Part shown: piece after piece, positions 46,960 to 55,944 of the stretch | How positions within the stretch are numbered: position 1 is the stretch's first letter | Layout of the letters: each line of letters opens with the position of its first letter | Notes under the pieces: generated by a model | The model's input: only the letters and a program-made list of their open reading frames with translations | Database searches by the model: none | Told to the model about the DNA's origin: nothing | Origin: Methylobacterium marchantiae | GTDB taxonomy: Bacteria > Pseudomonadota > Alphaproteobacteria > Rhizobiales > Beijerinckiaceae | Assembly: GCF_022179405.1 (NCBI RefSeq) | Contig: NZ_BPQT01000037.1 | Span: forward strand, 154,206-218,205 | Direction: 5' to 3' | Length of the DNA stretch: 64,000 nt | Made by a program: the position numbers and the translations under genes

Positions 46960-48126
46960 GTGACGAAGAGATTGCGGCCGCTTCTTAAACGCTCTGAGTT
47001 CTTGGATGCGGAAAGTTACTACAAGGCCTTACATTATGCGGGGGGACCGCAAACCGTTGGGGCATGGGACGAAAGCAATGCGTATGGTCATTTCGGTAAT
47101 CTGATACGCGCTTCTCAAGGGAAGTCGTCTTCCCATGCCTTGCGCGAAGCAGACTACTCAATCCAAATGGAGCAGAATTCGCGTCAGAATATATTCATTC
47201 GGAAGCTTTTTTCTCGTCGTAGGTCGGTGGTTAGAGACTTTTCTAATGAAAAATCGACTCTTTTTGGGGCTTTAGAGTACGCAGCGCATTATGCGGCGGC
47301 TGAGTTTGCATACGAGTTTGATTTGTACTGCGAAGTTTCGATAACATTTTGGTGGCGGCGGCTCGGTGCAGATACCGATAGAGAGATCAAAGATTTATTT
47401 TCTAGATTCGCCAAGTGCATGAACGATTGGTTGTTCGAACGAGAAATTCCAACAGCGTATTTCTATTGCCATGAGAATAGCCAAAATATTGGAACCCATA
47501 CGCATTTTGCTGTATACATTCCACCGTTTACTGGCCACCAAAATTGGCGAAAAGAATTTCGGCGATGGGTGATGGATTGGGGGAAAAAAGAGAGCTCCTT
47601 CCAGCACCGAGCTATCAGAGTCAGTGCACCGTTTAAGGGAAATCCATTGCTTCATTGGAACAATTTTCACTATCAAATGAAGGGTTACGACCCCTCGGTA
47701 GTTGTTCAATCAGCACGCAATGCCGATGACGGACGAGAGGTTCGGCTAGGGCATCTAATCGCCCGACAATGGTCTGATCCCGGTCACGTGACTTTGAAGC
47801 CCCGAAGCGGGAGCGCTACAAATCTGGGACCGTTGCGACGTAAATTGGGTATCCCTGAAGGTTTAGAAGAATTGCGATCCATAGCGCGTGTTAAAAGTGC
47901 GCAAGAGCGCGGGAACGTAGTCTCCGACGACCCTTTCTGTCCGCCCGTTCACCAAAAACCCACTCATGCGAGACCTGCATTCCATTCTCGTTTCGAGGAC
48001 GGTAGTCGTGACGTGCGCAGACTGTATCCTATATTATTCTGCAAGTGGGTTACAGCTCTTAGCTACGATTATAGAAAGATCGATCATGGATCTTTCAATC
48101 CGGAATTATTTATCGAACCTATTTGA
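46960..48126 (+). CDS. putative HUH-type nuclease / replication-initiator-like protein
   Basis: A protein of 388 residues from GTG 46960 (the frame is open from TTG 46873, 417 residues). No named family is certain, but it shows the order of motifs seen in HUH endonucleases: a strand SITFWW near 157-161, then THTHFAVYIPP with the metal-binding His-x-His at H209/H211, then HYQMKGYDP with a Tyr and Lys spaced Y-x-x-K at 267-270 (numbering from 46873). The stretch after it, ending GSATNLGPLRRKLG, resembles uncharacterised Rhizobiales proteins that I recall. The gene is far more AT-rich than its neighbours, with different codon use, indicating recent transfer. Rolling-circle replication, transposition or a relaxase-like role are possible. 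Confidence 0.6.
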   Translation: MTKRLRPLLKRSEFLDAESYYKALHYAGGPQTVGAWDESNAYGHFGNLIRASQGKSSSHALREADYSIQMEQNSRQNIFIRKLFSRRRSVVRDFSNEKSTLFGALEYAAHYAAAEFAYEFDLYCEVSITFWWRRLGADTDREIKDLFSRFAKCMNDWLFEREIPTAYFYCHENSQNIGTHTHFAVYIPPFTGHQNWRKEFRRWVMDWGKKESSFQHRAIRVSAPFKGNPLLHWNNFHYQMKGYDPSVVVQSARNADDGREVRLGHLIARQWSDPGHVTLKPRSGSATNLGPLRRKLGIPEGLEELRSIARVKSAQERGNVVSDDPFCPPVHQKPTHARPAFHSRFEDGSRDVRRLYPILFCKWVTALSYDYRKIDHGSFNPELFIEPI

Positions 48127-48198
48127 GAATTTCCGGTCGCTGTTTTTTCTGTGTTTCATGTGCGCGTCTTGGTCTCGCGGTGAGACGCTGTCACTTAG

Positions 48199-48340
48199 TG
48201 TCTGTCCGGAAACATTTCATAGGCAGAAGCGGCGTTTCCAGACAGAGCGCATTGCGGAGCCGCACAGGGGGAAGTCTAAGAACGGTGTCTGTTCGTTCCG
48301 AAAAACTTAATGATTTCAAAGGCAGGTTTCCGGACAGACA
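48199..48340. repeat. four inverted/direct copies of a 13-15 bp motif (recombinase-site-like)
   Basis: Copy A at 48199-48213 (tgtctgtccggaaac) and copy D at 48326-48340 (gtttccggacagaca) are perfect inverted 15-bp repeats. Copy B (48234-48246, gtttccagacaga) is inverted relative to A with one mismatch, and copy C (48286-48305, beginning tgtctgttcg and ending ccgaaaaac) is a looser direct version. They form two dyads, A-B and C-D, about 40-55 bases across. This resembles the paired half-sites of serine recombinases or resolvases, or the ends of a small mobile element. It lies 73 bases past the HUH-like gene. Confidence 0.6.
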
Positions 48341-48690
48341 ATTAGGCGGTGCTGACATTTAGGGCCAGGTCCGCCGCTGCGGCGGCGAGTTGGCTGCGCT
48401 CCACGTGGCAATCCATTTTCCACTTACGCGCTCGCGCAAATGGTCAAGCCTACGCACCTGGGGCATGCAGCTCCCCAGACATCCTGACATAGCGAGGACT
48501 CGTATAGCCGTCGCACGAAATCCCGCTGCATCCCTCCCCTGGATGTGGAGTGACGGAACCGAATTCCGCTCCAGTCAGCAGCCGATACCGGTTATCGTCG
48601 CCTGACACAAAACACGCGTTCCAAGGCGAAAGAAAGCCTGGCAGGTCAGCCTTTCCCCGTAGGAGTGATCCAGATCGTTACCGTGAGGAC
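48341..48690. other. intergenic stretch after the repeats
   Basis: 350 bases with no gene I can support. Frames are short and look random, although the composition is close to coding DNA and a decayed gene is possible. No tRNA is visible at this boundary. Confidence 0.35.
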
Positions 48691-48795
48691 GATGGGTGAG
48701 GTGATCTCGTGCCTCACGAACCCCAATCAGTACGAGCACTCAGATTGCTCGCCTCTGTCTGCCTCGCGAAGTTTGGGGCAGACAGAGGTTTTTTT
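48691..48795 (+). ncRNA. candidate structured small RNA with intrinsic terminator
   Basis: Three hairpins follow each other on the plus strand: gtgagg/cctcac (48696-48701 with 48712-48717), cgagca/tgctcg (48733-48738 with 48746-48751), and a 12-bp stem cctctgtctgcc/ggcagacagagg (48752-48763 with 48777-48788) directly followed by seven T. The last is a strong rho-independent terminator. No open frame upstream explains it, so the transcript is probably non-coding. The 5' end is not defined. A terminator of an unseen short gene is the alternative. Confidence 0.5.
48752..48795 (+). terminator. strong intrinsic terminator
   Basis: A 12-bp perfect stem with a 13-base loop ending in ttttttt. It also separates the accessory segment from the convergent cupin gene. 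Confidence 0.85.
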
Positions 48796-48897
48796 GTTCC
48801 GAATTTTGCTCGGCAAATCAGGCGCTTACCCGGTGGTTGAGTAGCCATGTGTGACTTAAACGGTTTCTTCCAGCCTGCTTGTGAGATGTACCCCTCG

Positions 48898-49383
48898 CTA
48901 CGTCACCGGTGGTCCCTGGAACGCGATGCCGTGCGCGGCGCAGGCCGCAACCAGGGCCGCGATCTCAGCCTCGGTCGGCGCCTCCTGCGGCGGCAGGCCG
49001 TCCCGCTCGGCCGGGCGGGAGAGGCTGCGCACCATGTCCTCGAACGGACCCGTCGTGATCGTCAGGAAGCGTGCTTCCCGCGACACGATGCGGAACGAGT
49101 GCGGCGTGCCGGCCGCGATCGTCAGGGCTTGGCCGGTCTCAAGAAGGCAAACCTCCTCGCCGATCTGCATGCGCACGTGGCCGTCCAGGACGTAGAAGCT
49201 CTCGTCCTCGTCGCGGTGCACGTGGAGCGGCACGGCAAAGTCCGCCGCCATGTGGTGCTCGATCAGTGTGATGCCCCCGGAATTGTCCTTGCCCGAGAAG
49301 TGGATGGTGAGGCGTGCATTGGTAAACCAGAGTGGGTCGGCCAACCGCAACATCGCCCGCAAGGTCCGCAGCTTCGTGGACAT
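48898..49383 (-). CDS. cupin domain protein
   Basis: A 161-residue protein with a single cupin barrel: motif 1 PLHVHRDEDESFYVLDGHVRMQIG (metal ligands H-x-H and E) and motif 2 ALTIAAGTPHSFRI with the last His. Such small cupins act as dioxygenases, isomerases or ligand-binding proteins; quercetin dioxygenase-like is a common annotation. ATG 49383 starts MSTKLRTLRAML; ATG 49353 is also possible. No neighbouring pathway gene helps. Confidence 0.82.
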   Translation of the reverse strand: MSTKLRTLRAMLRLADPLWFTNARLTIHFSGKDNSGGITLIEHHMAADFAVPLHVHRDEDESFYVLDGHVRMQIGEEVCLLETGQALTIAAGTPHSFRIVSREARFLTITTGPFEDMVRSLSRPAERDGLPPQEAPTEAEIAALVAACAAHGIAFQGPPVT

Positions 49384-49851
49384 GCTGGCCGCGTCCTTTG
49401 CCGCCCATCCCGACCTCGGCGGGCCGGGGAACTGACGGCCGGTCGGCACCGTACGGCATCCTCTCTATCTCCTATCGTGGAGCAGGTCGGACGACTACGA
49501 ACGGACGCCACTTACGTACTTGTCGCCTGATTGAGCGCGGTATTCGACATCAGTCGGAGAATGGTTTGAGCGCAGGAAACCGGGTCTGTACCCCCGTTGA
49601 GGGGGGGGTGGGGCTGAGCTACAGGTTGGCGGTGGCGATGAAGGGGCGATGCGGGGAGAACTCGTATGGTTCGGGTTCCATAGTTTCAAACACTTAGCGT
49701 GGGCTGATTTTGCGAGAATTGTGAGATGTGGTCACCCGGGTGTTCGGGTGACCCGTGGCGTTATGTGGGGGGTCGCTGCGTCGGCCTTGGGGGGTAGTGG
49801 CCCCCGATGAAGAGCGGTTGTTCAGGTCGTGATGCGGCCGGCTGCCCGCGC
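49384..49851. other. intergenic stretch between cupin and DUF2958 genes
   Basis: About 470 bases without a supported gene. An 8-bp stem (ggtcaccc/gggtgacc, 49730-49753) lies about 100 bases past the DUF2958 stop codon but has no T-tract on either strand. Frames here are short and Pro-rich. Confidence 0.4.
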
Positions 49852-50193
49852 CTATTTGGCGTATTGGGACAGTGGTCGGTCCGGAATGAAGTGGGCGTCG
49901 CGCTCGATCGGAAGACGAAGGCGGCCGCGGATTGCGGTGAGTTCGCTGATGAGGACGTAGCTGAGTTCCGGGTAGCCCTGGCCGGTGTCGCAGAGTTCGA
50001 AGGCACGGTCCGGCTCGTTCGGGTCGAATTCGCTCAGGAGCCAGGTGCCGGGGCCGTCGGGCATGAAGAGCTTGGTGACCGGGGGCGGGTCGAAGTTGGG
50101 GTCGTGCTGCGACTTGTGTACGTTGGCAAGCAGTTGGCTGCGGTCGGTGTCAGTGATGATGCTGGCGGTGGTGGCGTTGGCGATTGTGGGCAT
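49852..50193 (-). CDS. DUF2958 domain protein
   Basis: The 113-residue product from ATG 50193 has the DUF2958 pattern: TKLFMPDGPGTWLLSEFDPNEPDRAFELCDTGQGYPELSYV split over two strands, then RGRLRLPIERDAHFIPDRPLSQYA. The family is small, of unknown function, and typically found on plasmids and integrative elements near replication or anti-restriction genes. Upstream residues in the longer frame look random. It is next to a nuclease-like gene in the same direction, about 130 bases away. Confidence 0.85.
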   Translation of the reverse strand: MPTIANATTASIITDTDRSQLLANVHKSQHDPNFDPPPVTKLFMPDGPGTWLLSEFDPNEPDRAFELCDTGQGYPELSYVLISELTAIRGRLRLPIERDAHFIPDRPLSQYAK

Positions 50194-50321
50194 GTGCGGG
50201 GTCCGTGTCGGGTTGGGACGTGCGGTCTCCGCCCTGGCTGTTGGGGGCCAGGGCGGGTCCGATGCGGAGTGTGTTGTGTGGTCAGATGAAGTTGGAGCCG
50301 GGGCGCCGCTGGTGTCGGATG

Positions 50322-51458
50322 TCAGGCGGCGGTGACTGTGGCCTGGCGGCGTGGGCGGCGGGCTGATGCGGCGGCAGCCGTGAACAGCGTCTCGGGGACA
50401 GTGTCGAGATGAAGCTCGCCGTCGACCAGCCAGAAGTCGGTGTAGCGGCGGTGGAGCTTTTTGGCGTGTTCCGGGAGGCCGGCTGTTGCGATTGCGGCAA
50501 TCACGCGTTCGAGGGTAAGCGGGATGAAGGGGATGCGTCCCGTGGCCGCCGATTGTAGCTGGCGGGCGTAGGTCGTGGCCGCGGCGTGGGCCAGGTGGTT
50601 GTGCTGGGGGGCAATGAACGCGAGGACGGCGTAGTCCGCGAGGCCTTCGTCCAGGATCGTGGCGGCGAGGCAGTGCTGGCGGAAGAGCTGCTGGCAGGGG
50701 TTGGTGGTTAGGGTTGGGGCCGTGGGGTCGATGAAGAGGTCGGTGGTTGGGGCCAGCGCTGTGTACCTGTCGTTGAGCCATGGCGCCGGCTCGTAGCCGC
50801 TTTCGCTGTACTTGACCTCGATGCAGATGAAGACGCGTGCGCCCGTTGCCGAATGGCCGCGGATCGCGAGGTCGAACGCGGTGCCGTCTGCCGTGAAGCG
50901 GGGGTCGCCGCGGCCAGGGCTGTGCTCGAAGATGAACTCCGTCACCTCGGTCATGACGCCTGGGATCAGGTCCGCGATGAAGCGGGTGGCGAGGGCGGGG
51001 TCGCGTTGCAGCAGGCCGAAGAGGTTGAAGGCCAGGGGCTGCGACGAGAGCAGGTTGGTCTTCAGGCGCTCCACATCATAGACGGCGCCGAGTTCTCGGT
51101 AGGCCAGGGCGCGGGCCACGGTGGGCACGATGTCGGGATGAAGGAAGTTGGCGCCCTGATCGCCCGCAGCGGTGCTGATGCGGGAGCCAAGGCGGCGACG
51201 CTTGCCATTTGCGCCTGCCGGGAGGTGGCCGGTGGGTAGGTCGTGGTCCTCACGCCAAAGTGCCTGGAGGAAACGGGCGGCGGCCTTAAAGCGGTGGTCA
51301 GCGGGGACGAAGACGTGGTGGCTTCGGCGTTGGGCCTCTGGGATGATCGGCAGGATGGTGAGCGGTCCTAGCTCGGTGGGGTCGAAGGCGTCGAGATGGG
51401 TGGACGAAGGGGTGGGGTCGCTGGCGGGGGACAGCGGGATGAGGGCGTTGTCGGCCAT
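50322..51458 (-). CDS. PD-(D/E)XK nuclease-like protein (PGN_0703-like)
   Basis: A 378-residue protein without membrane or signal segments. The motif FTADGTAFDLAIRG... RVFICIEVKYSES gives an Asp at residue 196 and Glu214-Val-Lys216, the spacing of the PD-(D/E)XK nuclease core. The rest (for example LLSSQPLAFNLFGLL, DLFIDPTAPTL, QQLFRQHCLA) matches a group annotated as PGN_0703-like putative restriction endonucleases, as far as I recall. No methyltransferase is adjacent, so it is not a conventional type II system. Its high GC differs from the AT-rich gene 3 kb away. Confidence 0.6.
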   Translation of the reverse strand: MADNALIPLSPASDPTPSSTHLDAFDPTELGPLTILPIIPEAQRRSHHVFVPADHRFKAAARFLQALWREDHDLPTGHLPAGANGKRRRLGSRISTAAGDQGANFLHPDIVPTVARALAYRELGAVYDVERLKTNLLSSQPLAFNLFGLLQRDPALATRFIADLIPGVMTEVTEFIFEHSPGRGDPRFTADGTAFDLAIRGHSATGARVFICIEVKYSESGYEPAPWLNDRYTALAPTTDLFIDPTAPTLTTNPCQQLFRQHCLAATILDEGLADYAVLAFIAPQHNHLAHAAATTYARQLQSAATGRIPFIPLTLERVIAAIATAGLPEHAKKLHRRYTDFWLVDGELHLDTVPETLFTAAAASARRPRRQATVTAA

Positions 51459-51885
51459 GATGAAATCCTGACATGCAGCCGCGTCGGTGCGGTCTGGTCA
51501 GGATTCCCGTTGCTTGTCGGATCATGAACGAGAATGGGCGGCAGCAGTGGTGATGGTGGCGTACCGGACGAAGGATTGGTGGTGGCTGGGGGCTGGATCG
51601 GTGTCGTGGGCAGGGCGACGTGCTGGCGTGGTGGCTGTCTGGGCAGCGTGTATGTCGTAGGTGGCGCAGGGGATGGTCGTACGTAGGGGCGTACGTGGCT
51701 GGGTGTATGCCGGCGCCTACCGGACGGCTACGTGCCGGACACGCTATCCCATCCGGTATTCGAATGCCCTAATTCTTTTATAGCGGGTTCGAGCATTCGA
51801 AAACACGCGGTTGCGCCCGGTCCCTCTGCAGCGTTGCGCCGTTGTGTCGTCCGTCCCACTGGTGCGACGGGTGTTGCAATGCAGG
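51459..51885. other. intergenic region upstream of the nuclease-like gene
   Basis: 427 bases with repeated cgtacg and accgga words and an inverted repeat (ttcgaatgc at 51759-51767 with gcattcgaa at 51793-51801). Composition falls towards AT around 51750-51810, consistent with a promoter for the leftward nuclease-like gene. No gene is supported. Confidence 0.4.
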
Positions 51886-52395
51886 TTAGGCGTCCTGATT
51901 CAACCTAGTGCGGTCGACGATGCGATGCATTGTGTTTTCCGCGAGATCACGCAGTGCATGGGCCATCTCGTCGAGCCAGAACGGCTCCAGTCGATACCGG
52001 ATGCGTAAGACCAGTTCGGTTTGTTCCTGCCCTGATCGTGAACGGATCGGCGCCCAGTCGAACGAGAGAGCCAATCCGGTCCCGTCAAGTTCCTGTTCGG
52101 AGGCTGTCATCCCATCCGTGGCGGCTGAAAATCGCTGCTGCGATACGGCTGTCATCCAGAGGGGGCATCGTTCCTCGATTGCACCGTCGTAGCGGCCAAG
52201 CGTGAGGGCTCCTCGATCACCCCGCACGGCAGCGAGATGGATACTGACGAGGGGGCATTGGAACGAATCTGAGCGTGATGCAAAGAGATCCGGGTGCTTT
52301 AGAACCAGCCCGATCGTATTGTTTGCTACAGCGAGGGTACGAACGATCTTGATCGTTCCTGCAATGTCGGCAGGGGCAATACGGCGTCGAAGCAT
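51886..52395 (-). CDS. hypothetical protein of the accessory region
   Basis: A 169-residue soluble protein. Notable stretches are IKIVRTLAVANNTIGLVLKHPDLFASR, CPLVSIHLAAVRGDRGALTLG and QEQTELVLRIRYRLEPFWLDEMAHALRDLAENTMHRI. No family is recognised. The mixed hydrophobic/charged pattern and normal residue composition support a real protein rather than a shadow. It is transcribed in the same direction as the nuclease-like and DUF2958 genes, but 427 bases upstream. Confidence 0.5.
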   Translation of the reverse strand: MLRRRIAPADIAGTIKIVRTLAVANNTIGLVLKHPDLFASRSDSFQCPLVSIHLAAVRGDRGALTLGRYDGAIEERCPLWMTAVSQQRFSAATDGMTASEQELDGTGLALSFDWAPIRSRSGQEQTELVLRIRYRLEPFWLDEMAHALRDLAENTMHRIVDRTRLNQDA

Positions 52396-52949
52396 TGTGA
52401 GGCATCCTGTCGAAGGGACGCCTCACCACAGCCAGATCCGATGCACGATGTAAGGGGGAAAAGTTAAGCGGGACATACGCGCTGCCCCAAAGAGTCTATT
52501 GTAAGGGGTAAGTCGATGCGTCGGTGTATGTTGCAAGCCTGCGGTGAGGCGTTGCCGATTAAATTCGGCAATGCTCGTATAATTGCAAGGCTTTCGAGTG
52601 AATAGAGCTCCGCCTTGCAGTGAATGGGACTCCCTCCGCCTAATTTAACGCCAATTCTAAATTGTTCGGCGAAGAGGGAGCATAGACCTATTACACACCG
52701 CAGATATTTTTTAGATCCATGCGTAGTCTGTAGTCAGACCACTGCGCGCACTGTGAAGGTCTGTTTTCGAGCTATCGATGAGGTGGGGGCGACGACCACG
52801 TTGGGTGGTTCTGTTGCGGTCCGCTGTCGAGTGATAAGCTCCCGAAAAGGACGGTAAGTTGGCCGACTTACGGTTGTCAAACTATCCGGGAATAGGATGG
52901 CGCGGAACTTGCCATGTTTCTTCCAAGTACTCCCTATAATCGATACAGA
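52396..52949. other. AT-richer stretch with no recognised gene
   Basis: About 550 bases with lower GC than the genome average. All frames are short or look random. It lies upstream of the hypothetical gene and may hold its promoter; otherwise it looks like decayed DNA next to the two gene remnants that follow. Confidence 0.4.
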
Positions 52950-53105
52950 TTATGAGGTCGCGATCTCGTGGTGGCCCATGACCTCCAGGTCACACACCAA
53001 ACCCAAATGGTCCTGCCCGCCGCCACCGTTGGCCATACAGACAGAGAACAATTGCTGGGCCAGTGCCGTACCCGGCAGGGCGAGGCCAAACGCCTGCGAC
53101 GCGGT
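52950..53105 (-). pseudogene. C-terminal remnant of a 2-hydroxy-3-oxopropionate reductase / 3-hydroxyisobutyrate dehydrogenase-type gene
   Basis: On the minus strand about 51 codons encode FGLALPGTALAQQLFSV followed by NGGGGQDHLGLVCDLEVMGHHEI and a stop. This is the C-terminal end of the beta-hydroxyacid dehydrogenase family, where LPxTA-x-x-QELF and GGG-x-x-DHSAL are conserved. The cofactor-binding and catalytic parts are missing: upstream (to the right) the frame loses similarity and a transposase remnant begins. So it is a truncated gene without function. Confidence 0.6.
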
Positions 53106-53135
53106 GTCCTCAAGCAAACAGACAATCTCGAAGCT

Positions 53136-53237
53136 TTGATCCATGCCAACATTGCTCAGATCAACGCTGCTCCAAAGCCTTTCGTCTGGACCAAACCCGC
53201 CGAAAGGATCCTACGAAGCGTCAGACGCTTCGGTTGA
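53136..53237 (+). pseudogene. C-terminal remnant of an IS630-type transposase
   Basis: About 33 codons on the plus strand read INAAPKPFVWTKPAERILRSV before a stop. The PKPFVWTK-x-A-x-x-IL pattern is the C-terminal end of IS630-family transposases. Nothing upstream in this frame continues the similarity. It sits 30 bases from the dehydrogenase remnant, suggesting insertion of an IS element into that gene followed by deletion of most of both. Confidence 0.6.
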
Positions 53238-53316
53238 AGAGCTTTTAACAGGACGACGAAAACTCATTCGCCCTGTCAATACTTAATGCTTAACGTCCGA
53301 ATTCTGGTCTTCGAGT

Positions 53317-55632
53317 TCACGCGGCCCGAACCGTTGCCAGGAAGCGCGATACTTCCGCGGTCAGATACTCGGACTGCCGCGAGAGTTCGGAGGCCGAATC
53401 CAGGACTTGGGTTGCCGCGGCTCCGGTCTCCTCGGCCGCGTGGGCCACCCCCGAGATATTGGACGTGACGTCGCTTGTCCCCAAGGCTGCTTGACTCACG
53501 TTGCGAACGATCTCCTGCGTGGCGGCGCCCTGCTCCTCGACGGCCGAGGCGATCATCGTCGCGACGCTGCTGATCTCCTGGATTCTGCTCGTGATGCTGC
53601 CGATCGCCGACACTGCCACGCCTGTCGAGCCCTGGATGCGGCCGATCTGGGTGCCGATCTCGTCTGTCGCCCGCGCCGTCTGGTTGGCGAGCTCCTTGAC
53701 CTCGGCGGCCACGACCGCAAAGCCGCGGCCCGCTTCGCCCGCGCGTGCCGCCTCAATGGTCGCGTTCAGCGCCAGCAGGTTGGTCTGGCCCGCAATGGAC
53801 GAGATCATCGCCACCACGTCCCCGATACGGGTTGCCGCCTCGCTGAGATCGCGCACGAGAGCCTCCGTGCGAGTGGCTTCCGTGACCGCGTCACGCGCCA
53901 AAGTCGCCGAGTTATCGACTTGACGACCGATCTCCTGGACCGAGGAGCCGAGCTCTTCGGCCGCCGCCGCAACGGTGCCAACGTTGGCGGCGGCATCCCG
54001 CGCAGCCTCCGCGACGGTGCCCGATTGATGGGCGGTGTCGGCTGCGTTCCCGGCCATGGCCTTGGCGGTGGCCTGCAGCTCCGTCGCGGAGGACGAGACG
54101 GCCCCGACGATGCCACCGACGGCGGCCTCGAAGCTCCCGGCCATCTCGTGCAACATCTGGCGCCGCTGGGCCTCGGTCGTCCGACGCATCTCCTCGGCCA
54201 GCGTGCCCCGGCGCTCCGCTTCCTCCTCGGTGACGATCCGGATCCGGTCGACCGCCCGTGCGATCTCGCCGATCTCGTCGCCGCGCTTCGCGCCCTCGAT
54301 CTCGGACACCGCCTCGCCGCGGGCCATGACGGTCAGGGTCCGGGTGAGTCGGTTGATCGGGTTCGTAATACTGGTGGAGAGAAGATACATCAGGATGAGC
54401 GCGATGAGTGCGATGCCGCCGGTGACGCCGAGCTGCCAGATCAGGTCCGTATGCGCGCGGGCCGACAATCCGTTGCTGAGTTTGACCGCTTCCGCCATGA
54501 CGAGGGTCCGTGGCACGGCGATCAGGACCGACCAGCTACTTCCGGTCTGCCCGAGGGTGAGCGGCGCGACCACCCGGATCTCGTCGAGGGCCTCGTCACG
54601 GCCGACGAAGCGTCGCCCTGCCCGCATGGTGTCGGCATAGGCCCTCCAGCTCGCATCGACGCTGGCGAGGGTTCCGCCGATGCCGCCGGGATGGCGGCTC
54701 GACGCCACGAGGAGGCCGGCCGGCGAGACGATGGCGACCGAGCCCTTGCCCTCGTAGATCGAGGCGTTGACGGCCTCGGTGGCCTTCTGCACGAATGCGA
54801 GGTCGAAATCGGCACCGGCCACGCCACGGAACTTGCCATCGATCACGATAGGAACCGAGATCGTCGCTAGCTGAACGGGCTTGCCCTGCACGATGTAAGG
54901 CAGCGGCGCGAGCATGCTTTCCCGTCCGGTCTCCTTCGGCCCGATGTACCAGCCACCACGCATGACGCCGTTGGGGTGAAGGGCACGGCTGTCGTATTCT
55001 ACGAGTGGCTGGACCGCGATCTGCCCGTCGGCCGAGCGCGTCCAGTACGGCAGCGCCCGGCCCGTTCCATCCGAGCCGACCTCGCGCCGGTCCACGTGTT
55101 CGGTATCGAGGCCGTCGATCGCGTTCGGCTCCCAGGCGCTGTAGGTCCCATTGAGGTCCGGATTGCGCTTCAGCACGCTCAGCAGGATCTCGTTGAGCTG
55201 TCCCCGGCGGATCGTGTCGCGGGAGGCGGTCTTGCCTCCGGCGACGACGCCGAGAGCGCTGCTCATGTCGCGCGCTGCCGCGAAGGCAAAGTCGATCTTG
55301 CCCTGGATGGTCGCGGCTTGGGCGGTTGCGATCGAAAGCAGGTTCTCGCTGCTGCTCTTGTCGAGGATCTCTTCCGTCGACCGGTTGACGATCGCATTAC
55401 TGTGGATGTTGGCGCGCGCGCCGTAGCCGACGATCGCCGCGGAGACGAGTACCACGCACGCCCCGGAGATCGTGATGATCTTGAACTTGATCGAGCCCAG
55501 CGTGGAACGGGTCCCGGATGCCGAGGTGGACGAAGGTGGAATTCTGTCGATGGACGTCGTCACGGCTGCACTCGCGCTGGAGAAGAGAGCGTGAGTGTGA
55601 CGCCGGGGACCTCTCCGATCGCTAAATGCCAC
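53317..55632 (-). CDS. methyl-accepting chemotaxis protein with Cache sensor
   Basis: A 771-residue chemoreceptor. Membrane span 1 is at about residues 52-71, a large periplasmic sensor (about 75-395, Cache-type, with [13 protein letters not shown] and [18 protein letters not shown]) follows, then span 2 near 397-420, HAMP (about 420-470), and a C-terminal signalling domain with the highly conserved tip [19 protein letters not shown]. It would bind a small ligand outside and control the CheA kinase. No che gene is nearby. The first 45 residues are polar and variable, and GTG 55566 is another possible start; ATG 55632 has gaaggtgg upstream. Confidence 0.93.
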   Translation of the reverse strand: MAFSDRRGPRRHTHALFSSASAAVTTSIDRIPPSSTSASGTRSTLGSIKFKIITISGACVVLVSAAIVGYGARANIHSNAIVNRSTEEILDKSSSENLLSIATAQAATIQGKIDFAFAAARDMSSALGVVAGGKTASRDTIRRGQLNEILLSVLKRNPDLNGTYSAWEPNAIDGLDTEHVDRREVGSDGTGRALPYWTRSADGQIAVQPLVEYDSRALHPNGVMRGGWYIGPKETGRESMLAPLPYIVQGKPVQLATISVPIVIDGKFRGVAGADFDLAFVQKATEAVNASIYEGKGSVAIVSPAGLLVASSRHPGGIGGTLASVDASWRAYADTMRAGRRFVGRDEALDEIRVVAPLTLGQTGSSWSVLIAVPRTLVMAEAVKLSNGLSARAHTDLIWQLGVTGGIALIALILMYLLSTSITNPINRLTRTLTVMARGEAVSEIEGAKRGDEIGEIARAVDRIRIVTEEEAERRGTLAEEMRRTTEAQRRQMLHEMAGSFEAAVGGIVGAVSSSATELQATAKAMAGNAADTAHQSGTVAEAARDAAANVGTVAAAAEELGSSVQEIGRQVDNSATLARDAVTEATRTEALVRDLSEAATRIGDVVAMISSIAGQTNLLALNATIEAARAGEAGRGFAVVAAEVKELANQTARATDEIGTQIGRIQGSTGVAVSAIGSITSRIQEISSVATMIASAVEEQGAATQEIVRNVSQAALGTSDVTSNISGVAHAAEETGAAATQVLDSASELSRQSEYLTAEVSRFLATVRAA

Positions 55633-55944
55633 CTTCGATTCCGCGATGCCGACAGTGTTCGAATGATTGGAATTTGCTCACGGCGAAGATGATTTAGGGG
55701 ACCCTATGGCGTTCGTTTGCAAAAATGAACGCAGAACGGTCTTTCCTGGGGCTTCGCTGTCGTTCGTGATCACAGTCAGAAATGAAAGTGCTGCATCAAA
55801 TCTAGGGGCGATCAAACAATAACACGCTGGTCAATTGGACTTAAGTCCGAAAGCCCCTGAAACGTTCGGCATGGCAGACTTTGAGAGCATTCAGGCCCCC
55901 CGGTGGTTCGAGCATCCGGCGATGGGACAGCCGATCGCCGGGCG
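55633..55944. other. intergenic region with a 12-bp palindrome
   Basis: 312 bases between the PAS-PAS-XRE gene end and the chemoreceptor start. It holds the chemoreceptor promoter and a perfect palindrome ggacttaagtcc (55837-55848). No gene is supported; the plus-strand frame through it is a shadow of the regulator gene. Confidence 0.45.

Noticed and set aside
49807-50289. Plus-strand frame of 160 codons opposite the DUF2958 gene
   Set aside because: It is the shadow of the minus-strand DUF2958 gene, whose family pattern is clear.
51793-51801. Possible tRNA T-arm (gttcgagcattcg) near the nuclease-like gene
   Set aside because: No acceptor or anticodon stem can be built around it.
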